From DASWJZ01 sp963846475 (GTDB lineage Bacteria; Pseudomonadota; Alphaproteobacteria; Rhizobiales; Afifellaceae): 64,000 bases of DNA. Position numbers and translations under genes: made by a program. This document shows positions 55,527 through 64,000 of this stretch, one piece after another; within the stretch, counting starts at the first letter, position 1, and each line of letters opens with the position of its first letter. Location of the stretch: contig CAWJVZ010000004.1 in the NCBI GenBank assembly GCA_963846475.1, positions 2,542,001-2,606,000 on the forward strand, written 5' to 3'. The notes beneath the pieces were generated by a model, which was given only the letters and a program-made list of their open reading frames with translations, made no database searches and was not told the origin of the DNA.

Positions 55527-55736
55527 ATGAAAACGGGTACGGTTAAATTCTACAACAGCCAGAAGGGCTACGGCTTCATCCAGCCGGACGACGGCGGCAA
55601 GGACGTGTTCGTCCATGCCACGGCGCTGGAGCGGGCCGGCATGATGGGCCTCGTCGAGGGCCAGAAGGTCAGCTTCGACGTCGAGACCGACCGGCGCAGC
55701 GGCAAGGACGCCGCGGCGAACCTGCAGCAGGCCTGA
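55527..55736 (+). CDS. cspA: Cold-shock domain protein
   Basis: 69-residue single CSD. RNA-binding motifs RNP1 KGYGFIQPDD and RNP2 VFVHATAL are complete; GTVKFYNSQ start and VSFDVETDRRSGKDAAANLQ end are typical. Acts as RNA chaperone or antiterminator. The AAGCGAAAGGCGAACCC leader just before the ATG contains the ribosome-binding site, and the 215-base upstream gap is long enough for a cold-responsive 5' UTR. First of a run of translation-related small genes. Confidence 0.93.
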   Translation: MKTGTVKFYNSQKGYGFIQPDDGGKDVFVHATALERAGMMGLVEGQKVSFDVETDRRSGKDAAANLQQA

Positions 55737-55748
55737 GCCGGGCTTTGC

Positions 55749-55768
55749 GGGCCGGAGGCTTCCGGCCC
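55749..55768 (+). terminator. Hairpin after the cold-shock gene
   Basis: GGGCCGGA-GGCT-TCCGGCCC, a perfect eight-base stem with a four-base loop 13 bases after the stop. There is no T-run, so it may be a processing or stabilising hairpin rather than an intrinsic terminator. Confidence 0.5.
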
Positions 55769-55839
55769 AACAGTGCTTTCAGCCATCGCTCCGCCTCGGG
55801 GCGGTGGCTTTGCGGCTGAAAATTTTGTATGGAGGGCGA

Positions 55840-56115
55840 ATGGCGAAGGAAGAGCTGATCACGTTCGAAGGTCTAGTGACGGAGCTTTTACCGGACGCGC
55901 GCTTCCGCGTGCAGCTCGACACCGGCCATTCCATCGTCGCCTACACCGCCGGTAAGATGAAGAAGCACCGCATCAAGACGCTCGCCGGCGACCGCGTCAC
56001 CGTAGAAATGTCGCCCTACGATCTGGAAAAGGGCCGCCTGGTGTTCCGTCACAAGGACGAGCGGGCGGCGGCAGCGCCGCGGCCGATGCCGCGCGGACAG
56101 TTCCGGCGCCGCTAG
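55840..56115 (+). CDS. infA: Translation initiation factor IF-1, C-terminally extended
   Basis: 91 residues. OB-fold of IF-1: EELITFEGLVTELLPDARFR, GHSIVAYTAGKMKKHRIKTL, GDRVTVEMSPYDLEKGRLVF. The protein extends about 19 residues past the usual 72-residue end with an Ala/Pro/Arg-rich basic tail (ERAAAAPRPMPRGQFRRR). Many alphaproteobacteria carry this second IF-1 copy beside a cspA gene; the main infA is normally elsewhere. GGAGG at good spacing before the ATG. Confidence 0.88.
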   Translation: MAKEELITFEGLVTELLPDARFRVQLDTGHSIVAYTAGKMKKHRIKTLAGDRVTVEMSPYDLEKGRLVFRHKDERAAAAPRPMPRGQFRRR

Positions 56116-56168
56116 AGGCGCGCCGGCATGGCCGCCGAATGAGCGGCGGCCGAAATCCAAGGAGAATC

Positions 56169-56390
56169 ATGAATTTTCGTTTTACCCCGAAGCGCGGGCG
56201 CAAACGCCCGGGCAACGAAGAAACCACATTTACCATCGGCCGCCTGTGGGCGGACCACGACGACCAAGTGATCGAGGTCACCCACCTCCTCGACCGCAAA
56301 TACGGCTACCGGTCGGCGCGCGAGCTCCGCTGGCACCTCGCCGAACGGTTCGAGCTCCCGCAGGAAAGCATCCAGCTGGACAGGATCTGA
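56169..56390 (+). CDS. Small basic protein, unknown, downstream of infA
   Basis: 73 residues. Very basic N-terminus (NFRFTPKRGRKRPGNEE), then TFTIGRLWADHDDQVIEVTH and RSARELRWHLAERFELPQES. The basic part could bind RNA. AAGGAGA precedes the ATG by five bases, so translation is likely. The link to infA and cspA suggests a ribosome- or RNA-related role, but I do not recognise the family. Confidence 0.55.
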   Translation: MNFRFTPKRGRKRPGNEETTFTIGRLWADHDDQVIEVTHLLDRKYGYRSARELRWHLAERFELPQESIQLDRI

Positions 56391-56469
56391 GCGGCACGCG
56401 CTTTGTGCCTGGCGAAGGCTTGAATTTTTGGCCGTTCGCCGCCAGATTGGCGGCCTCCCGCAACCAACC

Positions 56470-56486
56470 GAAAGGAGGTGATCCAG
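56470..56486 (+). promoter_or_regulatory. 17-base complement of the 16S rRNA 3' end
   Basis: GAAAGGAGGTGATCCAG is the exact reverse complement of CTGGATCACCTCCTTTC, the 3' end of alphaproteobacterial 16S rRNA. Ordinary Shine-Dalgarno sites pair over four to eight bases. The GGAGG core is seven bases before the GTG of the 25-codon ORF, so it also serves as an ideal ribosome-binding site. Confidence 0.8.
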
Positions 56487-56563
56487 TGTCTCATTGTCTC
56501 AACCCGCGTGCGACGGAAGCAGCGACCTGGATTCTCGCCTCTGACGAGATCCGCGCCGCTTAG
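56486..56563 (+). CDS. 25-residue ORF behind an extended anti-16S leader
   Basis: GTG start, product SHCLNPRATEAATWILASDE then IRAA and a TAG stop. Helical propensity from RATEAATWIL onward; one Cys. It is short, but the 17-base match to the 16S 3' end immediately before the start and the intrinsic terminator 37 bases after the stop define a compact transcription unit. It may be a real microprotein, a translational sink, or an RNA whose job is to pair with 16S rRNA. Confidence 0.5.
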   Translation: MSHCLNPRATEAATWILASDEIRAA

Positions 56564-56600
56564 AGCGCGGCAGATCCCGCGCAGCCGCGGACCGACAATG

Positions 56601-56633
56601 GAAGGGCTGCCCTCGGGCAGCCCTTCTTTGTTT
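56601..56633 (+). terminator. Rho-independent terminator
   Basis: GAAGGGCTGCC-CTCG-GGCAGCCCTTC, a perfect eleven-base stem with a four-base loop, followed by TTTGTTT. Ends the csp-infA-small ORF group and lies 12 bases from the opposing hemW stop. Being symmetric it may also act for hemW. Confidence 0.9.
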
Positions 56634-56644
56634 CGCGGCCGGCT

Positions 56645-57811
56645 TTACGCCGCGAGGTCGGCGACCACCAAATCGAGCACCAGCCAGCCGTCGCGGGTGG
56701 CGCGGAGCCGCCCCTCGGCGGAGCGCTCGAGAAAGCCGCTCTCCTGCAGGAATCTCAGCCGCTCCGCGCTGAAGCTGCGGCCGCTCATCGAGAAATAGCG
56801 CTCCGGAAATATGCCTTCGCGGAGGCGGAGGCCCATCAGCAGCATCTCGTCGGCGCTCTCCTCCAGCGTCAGCAATTCGTCGGTGACGAGGCCGTGGCCC
56901 CCCGTCTCGACGCGCTGCAGCCAGGTCTCCGGGTGCTTTTCCGTCATGGTGGCGCGTTTTGCCCCGCCGACGGTCAGGCGTCCGTGGGCGCCGGGGCCGG
57001 CGCCGACATAATCGTCGTAGCGCCAATAGGCGAGGTTATGGCGGCTCTCGGCGCCGGGCGCGGCGTGGTTGGAGATCTCGTAAGCCGGCAGGCCATGTGC
57101 CTCCGAAACGTCCTGAGTCAGCTCATAAAGATCCGCGGCGAGCGCCGGCTCCGGCATCGCCAGCTTGCCGGCGGCGAAGAGCCTTGCGAACGGCGTCTCC
57201 GCCTCGATGGTCAGCTGGTAGAGCGACAGATGGTCGGCCGCCATGGCGATCGCCGCCTGCAGCTCCTGCCGCCAGGACTCAAGCGTCTGGCCGGGGCGGG
57301 CATAAATCAGGTCGAAGGAAAGCCGCGGAAAAGTGGCGCGGGCGAGCTCCACCGCCCGCCTCGCTTCGGCGACGTCGTGGATGCGGCCGAGGCTCTTGAG
57401 CGCACCATCGTCGAGCGCCTGCACGCCGAGCGAGACGCGATTCACCCCGGCGGCGCGGTAGCCGCGGAACCGCTCCGCCTCGACGCTCGACGGGTTGGCC
57501 TCCAGCGTGACCTCGGCATCGGCCGACACGCGCCAAAGCTTTCCGATCGTGTCGAGGATCGCAGCGACGGTCGCAGGCTGCATCAGCGACGGCGTGCCGC
57601 CGCCCAGAAAAACGCTGGTGACCTCGCGTCCAGGCGTCAGCGCGGCGAAATGCGCCAGTTCCCGTGCGAAGGCAGCCGCATAGCGCGCCTGGTCGGGGGG
57701 CGAGTGGCGGACATGGCTGTTGAAGTCGCAATAGGGGCACTTGGCCGCGCAGAACGGCCAGTGCACATAGACGCCGAACGCCGCCGCCCTGGTCGCCTCG
57801 GCAGCGCTCAC
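56645..57811 (-). CDS. hemW: Radical SAM heme chaperone HemW
   Basis: 388 residues. Fe-S motif YVHWPFCAAKCPYCDFNSH (C-x3-C-x2-C), GGGTPSLMQPATVAAIL, SLGVQALDDGALKSLGRIHD, and the C-terminal HemN-like domain (SADEMLLMGLRLREGIFPER). HemW inserts heme into respiratory proteins; it was long misnamed an oxygen-independent coproporphyrinogen oxidase. It lacks the extra Cys of HemN. Encoded 15 bases downstream of gyrB. Confidence 0.92.
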   Translation of the reverse strand: MSAAEATRAAAFGVYVHWPFCAAKCPYCDFNSHVRHSPPDQARYAAAFARELAHFAALTPGREVTSVFLGGGTPSLMQPATVAAILDTIGKLWRVSADAEVTLEANPSSVEAERFRGYRAAGVNRVSLGVQALDDGALKSLGRIHDVAEARRAVELARATFPRLSFDLIYARPGQTLESWRQELQAAIAMAADHLSLYQLTIEAETPFARLFAAGKLAMPEPALAADLYELTQDVSEAHGLPAYEISNHAAPGAESRHNLAYWRYDDYVGAGPGAHGRLTVGGAKRATMTEKHPETWLQRVETGGHGLVTDELLTLEESADEMLLMGLRLREGIFPERYFSMSGRSFSAERLRFLQESGFLERSAEGRLRATRDGWLVLDLVVADLAA

Positions 57812-57826
57812 GCAGCTATCGCGTGG

Positions 57827-60265
<2,439 letters not shown>

Positions 60266-60399
60266 TGTCGAATTCGGAAAATTTTCGGGCTGGGAGAGCT
60301 TATAGATGGGTATTCCCTAGGCGCAATTGAAGGCGGGAGGGTGGTGGCGGAAAGCGCCAGTTCCCCTCCCCTTGCGCGCCAAAAGCGGTTGCATGCGGA

Positions 60400-61129
60400 T
60401 CAGTCCGCTACGACGAGCCGGTATCCTGCGTCGTATTCGTCAAGGGTGAGCAATTCGGCGTAGCGGCGCTCCCACTCGCCGGTTTCAAGGTCCCGCCTCA
60501 GATTTTGCAATCCTGCTTCGGCGTTGCCGATGGCCCAAAAGGACGAACTGCCGGATCGGATGCGTGCATCGAGATAGGCCGCAGGCCGGCGCCAGTAGGC
60601 ATAGAGGAACCCATCGCTGCAATCGTGCGGCACCGGAACCGGTGTGATCTGCACAGCGCCCAACCATCGCTCGTAGTCGGACATGGCCGGCATCTGTGCC
60701 TCGTCCAACGCCGCCAGTTCGGGAAGATAGTCGGTCAGCCATGGCCGGTGCGACGGATCGAACGTGAGCAGGACGATCCGACCGCGGGTCACGCGGCGCA
60801 TCTCGCGCAAGCCTCGCCTCCTTGTCGGGCCAATGATGAATGGTCAGGATCGCCATGGAGGCGTCGAAACTTCTGTCGTCGAATGGCAGATCGTCGGCGC
60901 TGGCCTGAATCGCCTCGGCCGCCGCCGGACTGCGCTTTCGGATCATCTCGCGCGAAGGCTCGACAGCGATCAGGGATCGATCAGCCGGTTCGTAGGAACC
61001 GGTCCCTGCGCCAACATTCAAAACGGTTTGCGCTGACCCGAGCGCGCTCTCGATGATCGAAGCTATCCGCTGATCCGGCTTGCGCAGCTCCGCATAATTG
61101 ATTCCGATGATGTCATATTTCGCGCTCAT
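60400..61129 (-). CDS. Class I SAM-dependent methyltransferase, one frameshift
   Basis: About 242 residues. SAM motif I VLNVGAGTGSYEP, acidic loop IAVEPSREMIRKRSPAAAEA, motif II DASMAILTIHHWPDKEARL, then in another frame REMRRVTRGRIVLLTFDPSH and WRRPAAYLDARIRSGSSSFW. One extra G near 60812 splits it. The Rossmann core is of the UbiE/methyltransferase-11 type; acceptor unknown. It lies 134 bases upstream of gyrB's start region on the same strand as gyrB. Confidence 0.82.
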
Positions 61130-61265
61130 CGCGGTTTTCTCCCTTGAGTCACCGACGTCTGCAAGGGTCAGAAAGCGGCGGCCGTTGTGATGGGCTAGCG
61201 GGGTCCGAGCGAGACTGGGTGGGAGTGAAGTCTACGCGTCCCTAAGCAGAGCCCAAGACTGGCCC

Positions 61266-61297
61266 AAAAATCGCCCTTCCTCCGATGCCGGAAGGGC
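61266..61297 (-). terminator. Rho-independent terminator of tRNA-Arg
   Basis: On the minus strand: GCCCTTCC, nine-base loop, GGAAGGGC, then GATTTTTGG. Eight perfect pairs followed by a T-run, 74 bases downstream of the tRNA. Confidence 0.8.
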
Positions 61298-61370
61298 AAT
61301 CGGGGTTGTTGCGCGGAGATTCTGCGGCAGGCTATGGCGGCACAACGCCGACTTTGATGCCTGAGGTAGA

Positions 61371-61447
61371 TGGCGCACCCGACAGGATTCGAACCTGTGA
61401 CCTCTGCCTTCGGAGGGCAGCACTCTATCCAGCTGAGCTACGGGTGC
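61371..61447 (-). tRNA. tRNA-Arg (anticodon CCG)
   Basis: 77 bases including encoded CCA. Acceptor GCACCCG/CGGGTGC, D-arm AGCTCAGCTGGATAGAGT, anticodon stem CTGCC/GGCAG with loop CTCCGAA (anticodon CCG, codon CGG), T-arm ACAGG/CCTGT with TTCGAAT. All canonical. A terminator follows at 61266. Confidence 0.97.
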
Positions 61448-61565
61448 TTGCGGCCGCCATCTCGCGTGCGGCGACGCCGCCTAGATAGCCTATCCTATCC
61501 GCCGCCGCAACGCACGCACGCGGAAACGATCCACCTCGATAGGCTTGCGCCCGCCAACGACGCCG

Positions 61566-62231
61566 TCACGCCCGTGCGGCGGCGCCCTTGCTCATCGTCT
61601 CCGCAACCAGCGTGACGGCGCTCCAGAGCTCCTGAATCTCGCGGGCAGCCGGCCCGGCCGGGTCGCATTCCGCCGCCGATCGGCCGCTGGCGAGCGCCTG
61701 CATGAAGGCCGCCCGTTGCGTCACGGAGCCTCGCCACAGCGGCGCCTTCAGCTCCGCGATGGCGTTGCGCGCCCTGGTGACATCCGGCATTTCCGCCGCG
61801 CCGCGGCGGGGCGGCACCGCGTTCAGCGCCACGAAAAACGGCCGCCCCAGCTCTCGCGCCATTGCTACGGTGGCGCCGATCGCCGCGAGGTCGAAAACCG
61901 ACGGGCGCGCCGGAATGAGGACCAGCGAGGCGGCGCGCATCATCGCGGCGACGCTCTCGTTGCTCAGCGGCGGCGCGTCGAGAAAGGCCCATTGGATGCG
62001 GCCGTCGCGCCTGGCCGCGTCGAGCACCTCCTCCAGCTCCTCCGGACGGCAGGGCACGACCAGCGGGCTGACCTTGCTCCTCAGCTCCTGCCAGACGGAG
62101 AGCGACCCCTGCTCGTCCATGTCGATCAACAGCGCCGGCGCGCCCGGCCGGTCGGCAAGCACGGCGAGGTTGACCGCGAAGGTACTCTTCCCGGCGCCGC
62201 CCTTCTGCGATGCGATCGCGACGACGTGCAT
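61566..62231 (-). CDS. ParA-family ATPase, orphan
   Basis: 221 residues. Deviant Walker A AIASQKGGAGKSTFAVNLAV, Walker A' LLIDMDEQGSLSVWQELRS, Walker B WAFLDAPPLSNESVAAMM. No ParB or parS is nearby, and the length and lack of a long C-terminal DNA-binding region fit chromosomal orphan ParA proteins that position large complexes (chemoreceptors, carboxysomes, cellulose synthase). Which cargo it serves is not evident from neighbours. Confidence 0.88.
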   Translation of the reverse strand: MHVVAIASQKGGAGKSTFAVNLAVLADRPGAPALLIDMDEQGSLSVWQELRSKVSPLVVPCRPEELEEVLDAARRDGRIQWAFLDAPPLSNESVAAMMRAASLVLIPARPSVFDLAAIGATVAMARELGRPFFVALNAVPPRRGAAEMPDVTRARNAIAELKAPLWRGSVTQRAAFMQALASGRSAAECDPAGPAAREIQELWSAVTLVAETMSKGAAARA

Positions 62232-62456
62232 GGATACAGCGAAGTCCGAACGGCGGTTTCATGCAAGGGCCGAGTGGCAGCCTGCGAACGTTTGCCGGTC
62301 TCCGGGCGCGATCCCGGATCGCCTGACAGTGCGTTCACATAAAGCGGGCTTATCCGGCGCGGCCCTCGCGTCTATCTCGAAAACACGCAGCCGGAAGGTT
62401 CCCGCGCCATATTGGCGCTCCGCTCCCAGCCGGCCATCGCAACAAAGGAGATGACC

Positions 62457-62894
62457 ATGATCGACACCCGCACCGCACCCTACGCAGCGCTCATTCTGCG
62501 CGTCAGCCTCGGCGTGCTTTTCCTGGCCCACGGCCTGTGGATGAAAGTGCTCACGTTCGGCATCCCCGGCACGGTCGGCTATTTCGAAAGCCTGGGATAC
62601 CCCGGCTTCTTCGCCCATCTGGTGATCCTCGGCGAAGTGGGCGGCGGGCTGGCCCTTATCCTTGGGCTGTGGACGCGCACCATCTCCGTGCTGCTCCTGC
62701 CGATCATGATCGGCGCCACCTTGCAGCATATCGGCAACGGCTGGGTGTTCAGCAATCCGAACGGCGGTTGGGAATTCCCGGTCTTCTGGATCGCTGCCCT
62801 GATCGTGCAGGCGCTGCTCGGGCCGGGCGCCTTGGCTCTGAAGCCGGAAGCCCTCCTTTCAGCCGGCACGCCCAGCACGGCGGCGGCCCGCTAG
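62457..62894 (+). CDS. DoxX family membrane protein
   Basis: 145 residues, four membrane helices: ALILRVSLGVLFLAHGLWMK, FAHLVILGEVGGGLALILGL, ISVLLLPIMIGATLQHIG and FWIAALIVQALLGPGALAL. The His-Gly and Glu within helices one and two are DoxX landmarks. AAAGGAG six bases before ATG 62457 decides the start over ATG 62451. Related proteins act in redox homeostasis; the exact role is unknown. Confidence 0.87.
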   Translation: MIDTRTAPYAALILRVSLGVLFLAHGLWMKVLTFGIPGTVGYFESLGYPGFFAHLVILGEVGGGLALILGLWTRTISVLLLPIMIGATLQHIGNGWVFSNPNGGWEFPVFWIAALIVQALLGPGALALKPEALLSAGTPSTAAAR

Positions 62895-62981
62895 TCCGAA
62901 GCACATCGTGCATCCAGCGAAGCCGCGCTCCAGCGGCTTCGCGCGTCGCACCCCCGCCCGCAGCTGCGTGGAAGGGCTTCT

Positions 62982-63203
62982 CTATTCTGCTCCGTCCGCG
63001 TCCAGCGTGAAGCCGACCTTGAGCGTGACCTGGAAATGGCGGATTCGGCCATCCTCGATGTGGCCTCGCGTGTCGATCACCTCGAACCAGCGCAGATGGC
63101 GCAGCGTCTCGCCAGCCCGAGCGATGGCGACGCGGACCGCATCGTCAATGCTCGCCTCCGAAGAGCCGACGAGCTCGACCACCTTGTAGATATGCTCCGC
63201 CAC
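62982..63203 (-). CDS. Dodecin family flavin-binding protein
   Basis: 73 residues: IYKVVELVGSSEASIDDAVR, IARAGETLRHLRWFEVIDTR, GRIRHFQVTLKVGFTLDAD. Dodecins form hollow dodecamers storing FMN or riboflavin; the flavin-stacking Trp and Gln positions (LRWFEV, HFQVTL) are present. GTG start with GGAGG five bases upstream. Confidence 0.93.
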   Translation of the reverse strand: MAEHIYKVVELVGSSEASIDDAVRVAIARAGETLRHLRWFEVIDTRGHIEDGRIRHFQVTLKVGFTLDADGAE

Positions 63204-63416
63204 GGAATCCTCCTGGGTTCGGCTGCTGAAGCGCCTGGCTCGGGGATTACGCGCCCGGCCGGGAAAGTTCAATGGCTGCCTGCCGTTCCACGAGCTCGGA
63301 TCGAGCAGTCTTGCCCAGTGTCTCCGGGTCATTCCTGCAAGGGGCGGGCAGGAACGAAACGTTAACCGAAGTATTTAGTCTGCTGACGGCCAAATCTGCT
63401 TCTGAACGAGGGCCTC

Positions 63417-64000
63417 ATGGAGGACCGCAAGATCGGGGTGGCAGTAAGCGTCGAAACGTATGATCTTGCGGAGGACGAGCGGCGCTTTCGGCTGTTGGCC
63501 GATAATGCACCGGTAATGATCTGGCGCTCAGGCCTGGACAAGCGCTTCAACTATATCAACGCCGTTTGGCGTGAATTTACCGGGCGATTGCTGCAGCAGG
63601 AAGTGGGCCTGGGATGGACCAAGGGCTTGCAGCCCGAGGATTATCGGCGCGTGCTCGACACGGTGCATGCCGCGCAAGCGGCGCGTCTGTCTTTTACGAC
63701 CGACTTCCACCTGCGGCGCCACGACGGCGACTATCGCTGGCTCCTCTGCAACGGAGTGCCGTTCTACCGCGACGGCAACTTCGCCGGGTTCCTCGGTTGC
63801 TGCGTCGACATATCCACTCACCAGATCGGAGGCGCGGCGCGCTCCGAGCAGCGCGACGCCTTGCTGCGGCAGCTCAATCACCGGGTTAAGAATAGCCTGC
63901 AGACAAGCATCTCCTTTTCCGCACTCGGGCGCGAGTTCGGCAATCCCGGCACTCTCGACGAGCTATCGCAAATGACCGAGCGGCTGTCGCTGCTGGCGCT
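63417..64000 (+). CDS. PAS-domain sensor histidine kinase, HWE/HisKA_2 type, truncated by window end
   Basis: At least 194 residues, cut by the window. N-terminal PAS fold (RRFRLLADNAPVMIWRSGLD, WTKGLQPEDYRRVLDTVHAA, FHLRRHDGDYRWLLCNGVPF, FAGFLGCCVDISTH) then the kinase start ALLRQLNHRVKNSLQTSISF, the HWE-type H-box with the phosphorylated His in NHRVKN. Such kinases commonly feed PhyR/NepR general stress response or act on single-domain regulators in alphaproteobacteria. Output and partner lie beyond the window. Confidence 0.85.
   Translation, partial: MEDRKIGVAVSVETYDLAEDERRFRLLADNAPVMIWRSGLDKRFNYINAVWREFTGRLLQQEVGLGWTKGLQPEDYRRVLDTVHAAQAARLSFTTDFHLRRHDGDYRWLLCNGVPFYRDGNFAGFLGCCVDISTHQIGGAARSEQRDALLRQLNHRVKNSLQTSISFSALGREFGNPGTLDELSQMTERLSLLA

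Noticed and set aside
61566..62231. Plasmid partition locus
   Set aside because: No ParB, no parS-like repeats and no replication gene; tRNA-Arg and gyrB nearby point to the chromosome.

Overview
The window is high-GC DNA (roughly two thirds G+C) from an alphaproteobacterium, most likely of the order Hyphomicrobiales (Rhizobiales). The markers are a RegB/RegA-type redox two-component system, the iron exporter MbfA, an MmcB-type repair protein, a DUF6481 coiled-coil protein, and REP-like palindromes (the 'GTAGCCCGGATGGAGCG' and 'CTCTCCC...GGGAGAG' families) typical of rhizobial genomes. I cannot name a genus.

Layout. 1-4823: 3' end of recQ, a flavin reductase, a MATE exporter, a TerB-like protein and a class-I glutamine amidotransferase. 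4820-17052: a corrin-ring (cobalamin) cluster with cobK, cbiD, cobA, cobB, cobM, a cbiG-cobJ fusion, cobI, cobL, cobH, cbiX and a small HPGH membrane protein, interrupted by a membrane protein and a hicAB pair. The section 10270-16500 is full of single-base frameshifts, mostly one-base insertions, although protein similarity is retained in every segment. 17317-20507: hydroxypyruvate isomerase, a tRNA-Cys-like gene with odd geometry, a DUF2066 protein and a lower-GC DUF1615 gene. 20574-28600: a GntR-regulated NitT/TauT-type ABC transporter followed by a fumarylacetoacetate-hydrolase-family enzyme, an acyl-CoA synthetase and a ketopantoate-reductase-family enzyme, probably one uptake and catabolism unit.

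29493-38895: ABC-F ATPase, small membrane proteins, then a DNA-repair island (UdgX, a radical-SAM DNA repair protein, a DUF4130-UdgX fusion), MbfA, a DUF898 protein and an M48 protease. 38880-46148: gpmA, dapB, RegB/RegA, two GNAT acetyltransferases, Ogt, MmcB and small proteins. 46204-50314: a polyamine/opine-type ABC importer. 50548-53973: an SDR with substituted catalytic residues, an IS110-family insertion sequence and palindromic repeats. 54141-56633: a LysR regulator, a DUF1127-like peptide, a cold-shock protein, a second-type IF-1, a small basic protein, and a 25-codon ORF whose ribosome-binding site is a 17-base complement of the 16S rRNA 3' end, closed by a strong terminator. 56645-64000: hemW, gyrB, a methyltransferase, tRNA-Arg(CCG), a ParA-like ATPase, DoxX, dodecin and a truncated PAS/HWE histidine kinase.

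The items most worth a second look are the atypical tRNA-Cys-like gene, palindromic repeats translated in frame inside CobB and CbiG, the duplicated UdgX around the radical-SAM gene, the 25-codon ORF with the 16S-complementary leader, the IS110 element with its flanking non-coding DNA, and the frameshift cluster, which more likely reflects uncorrected sequencing error than decay.
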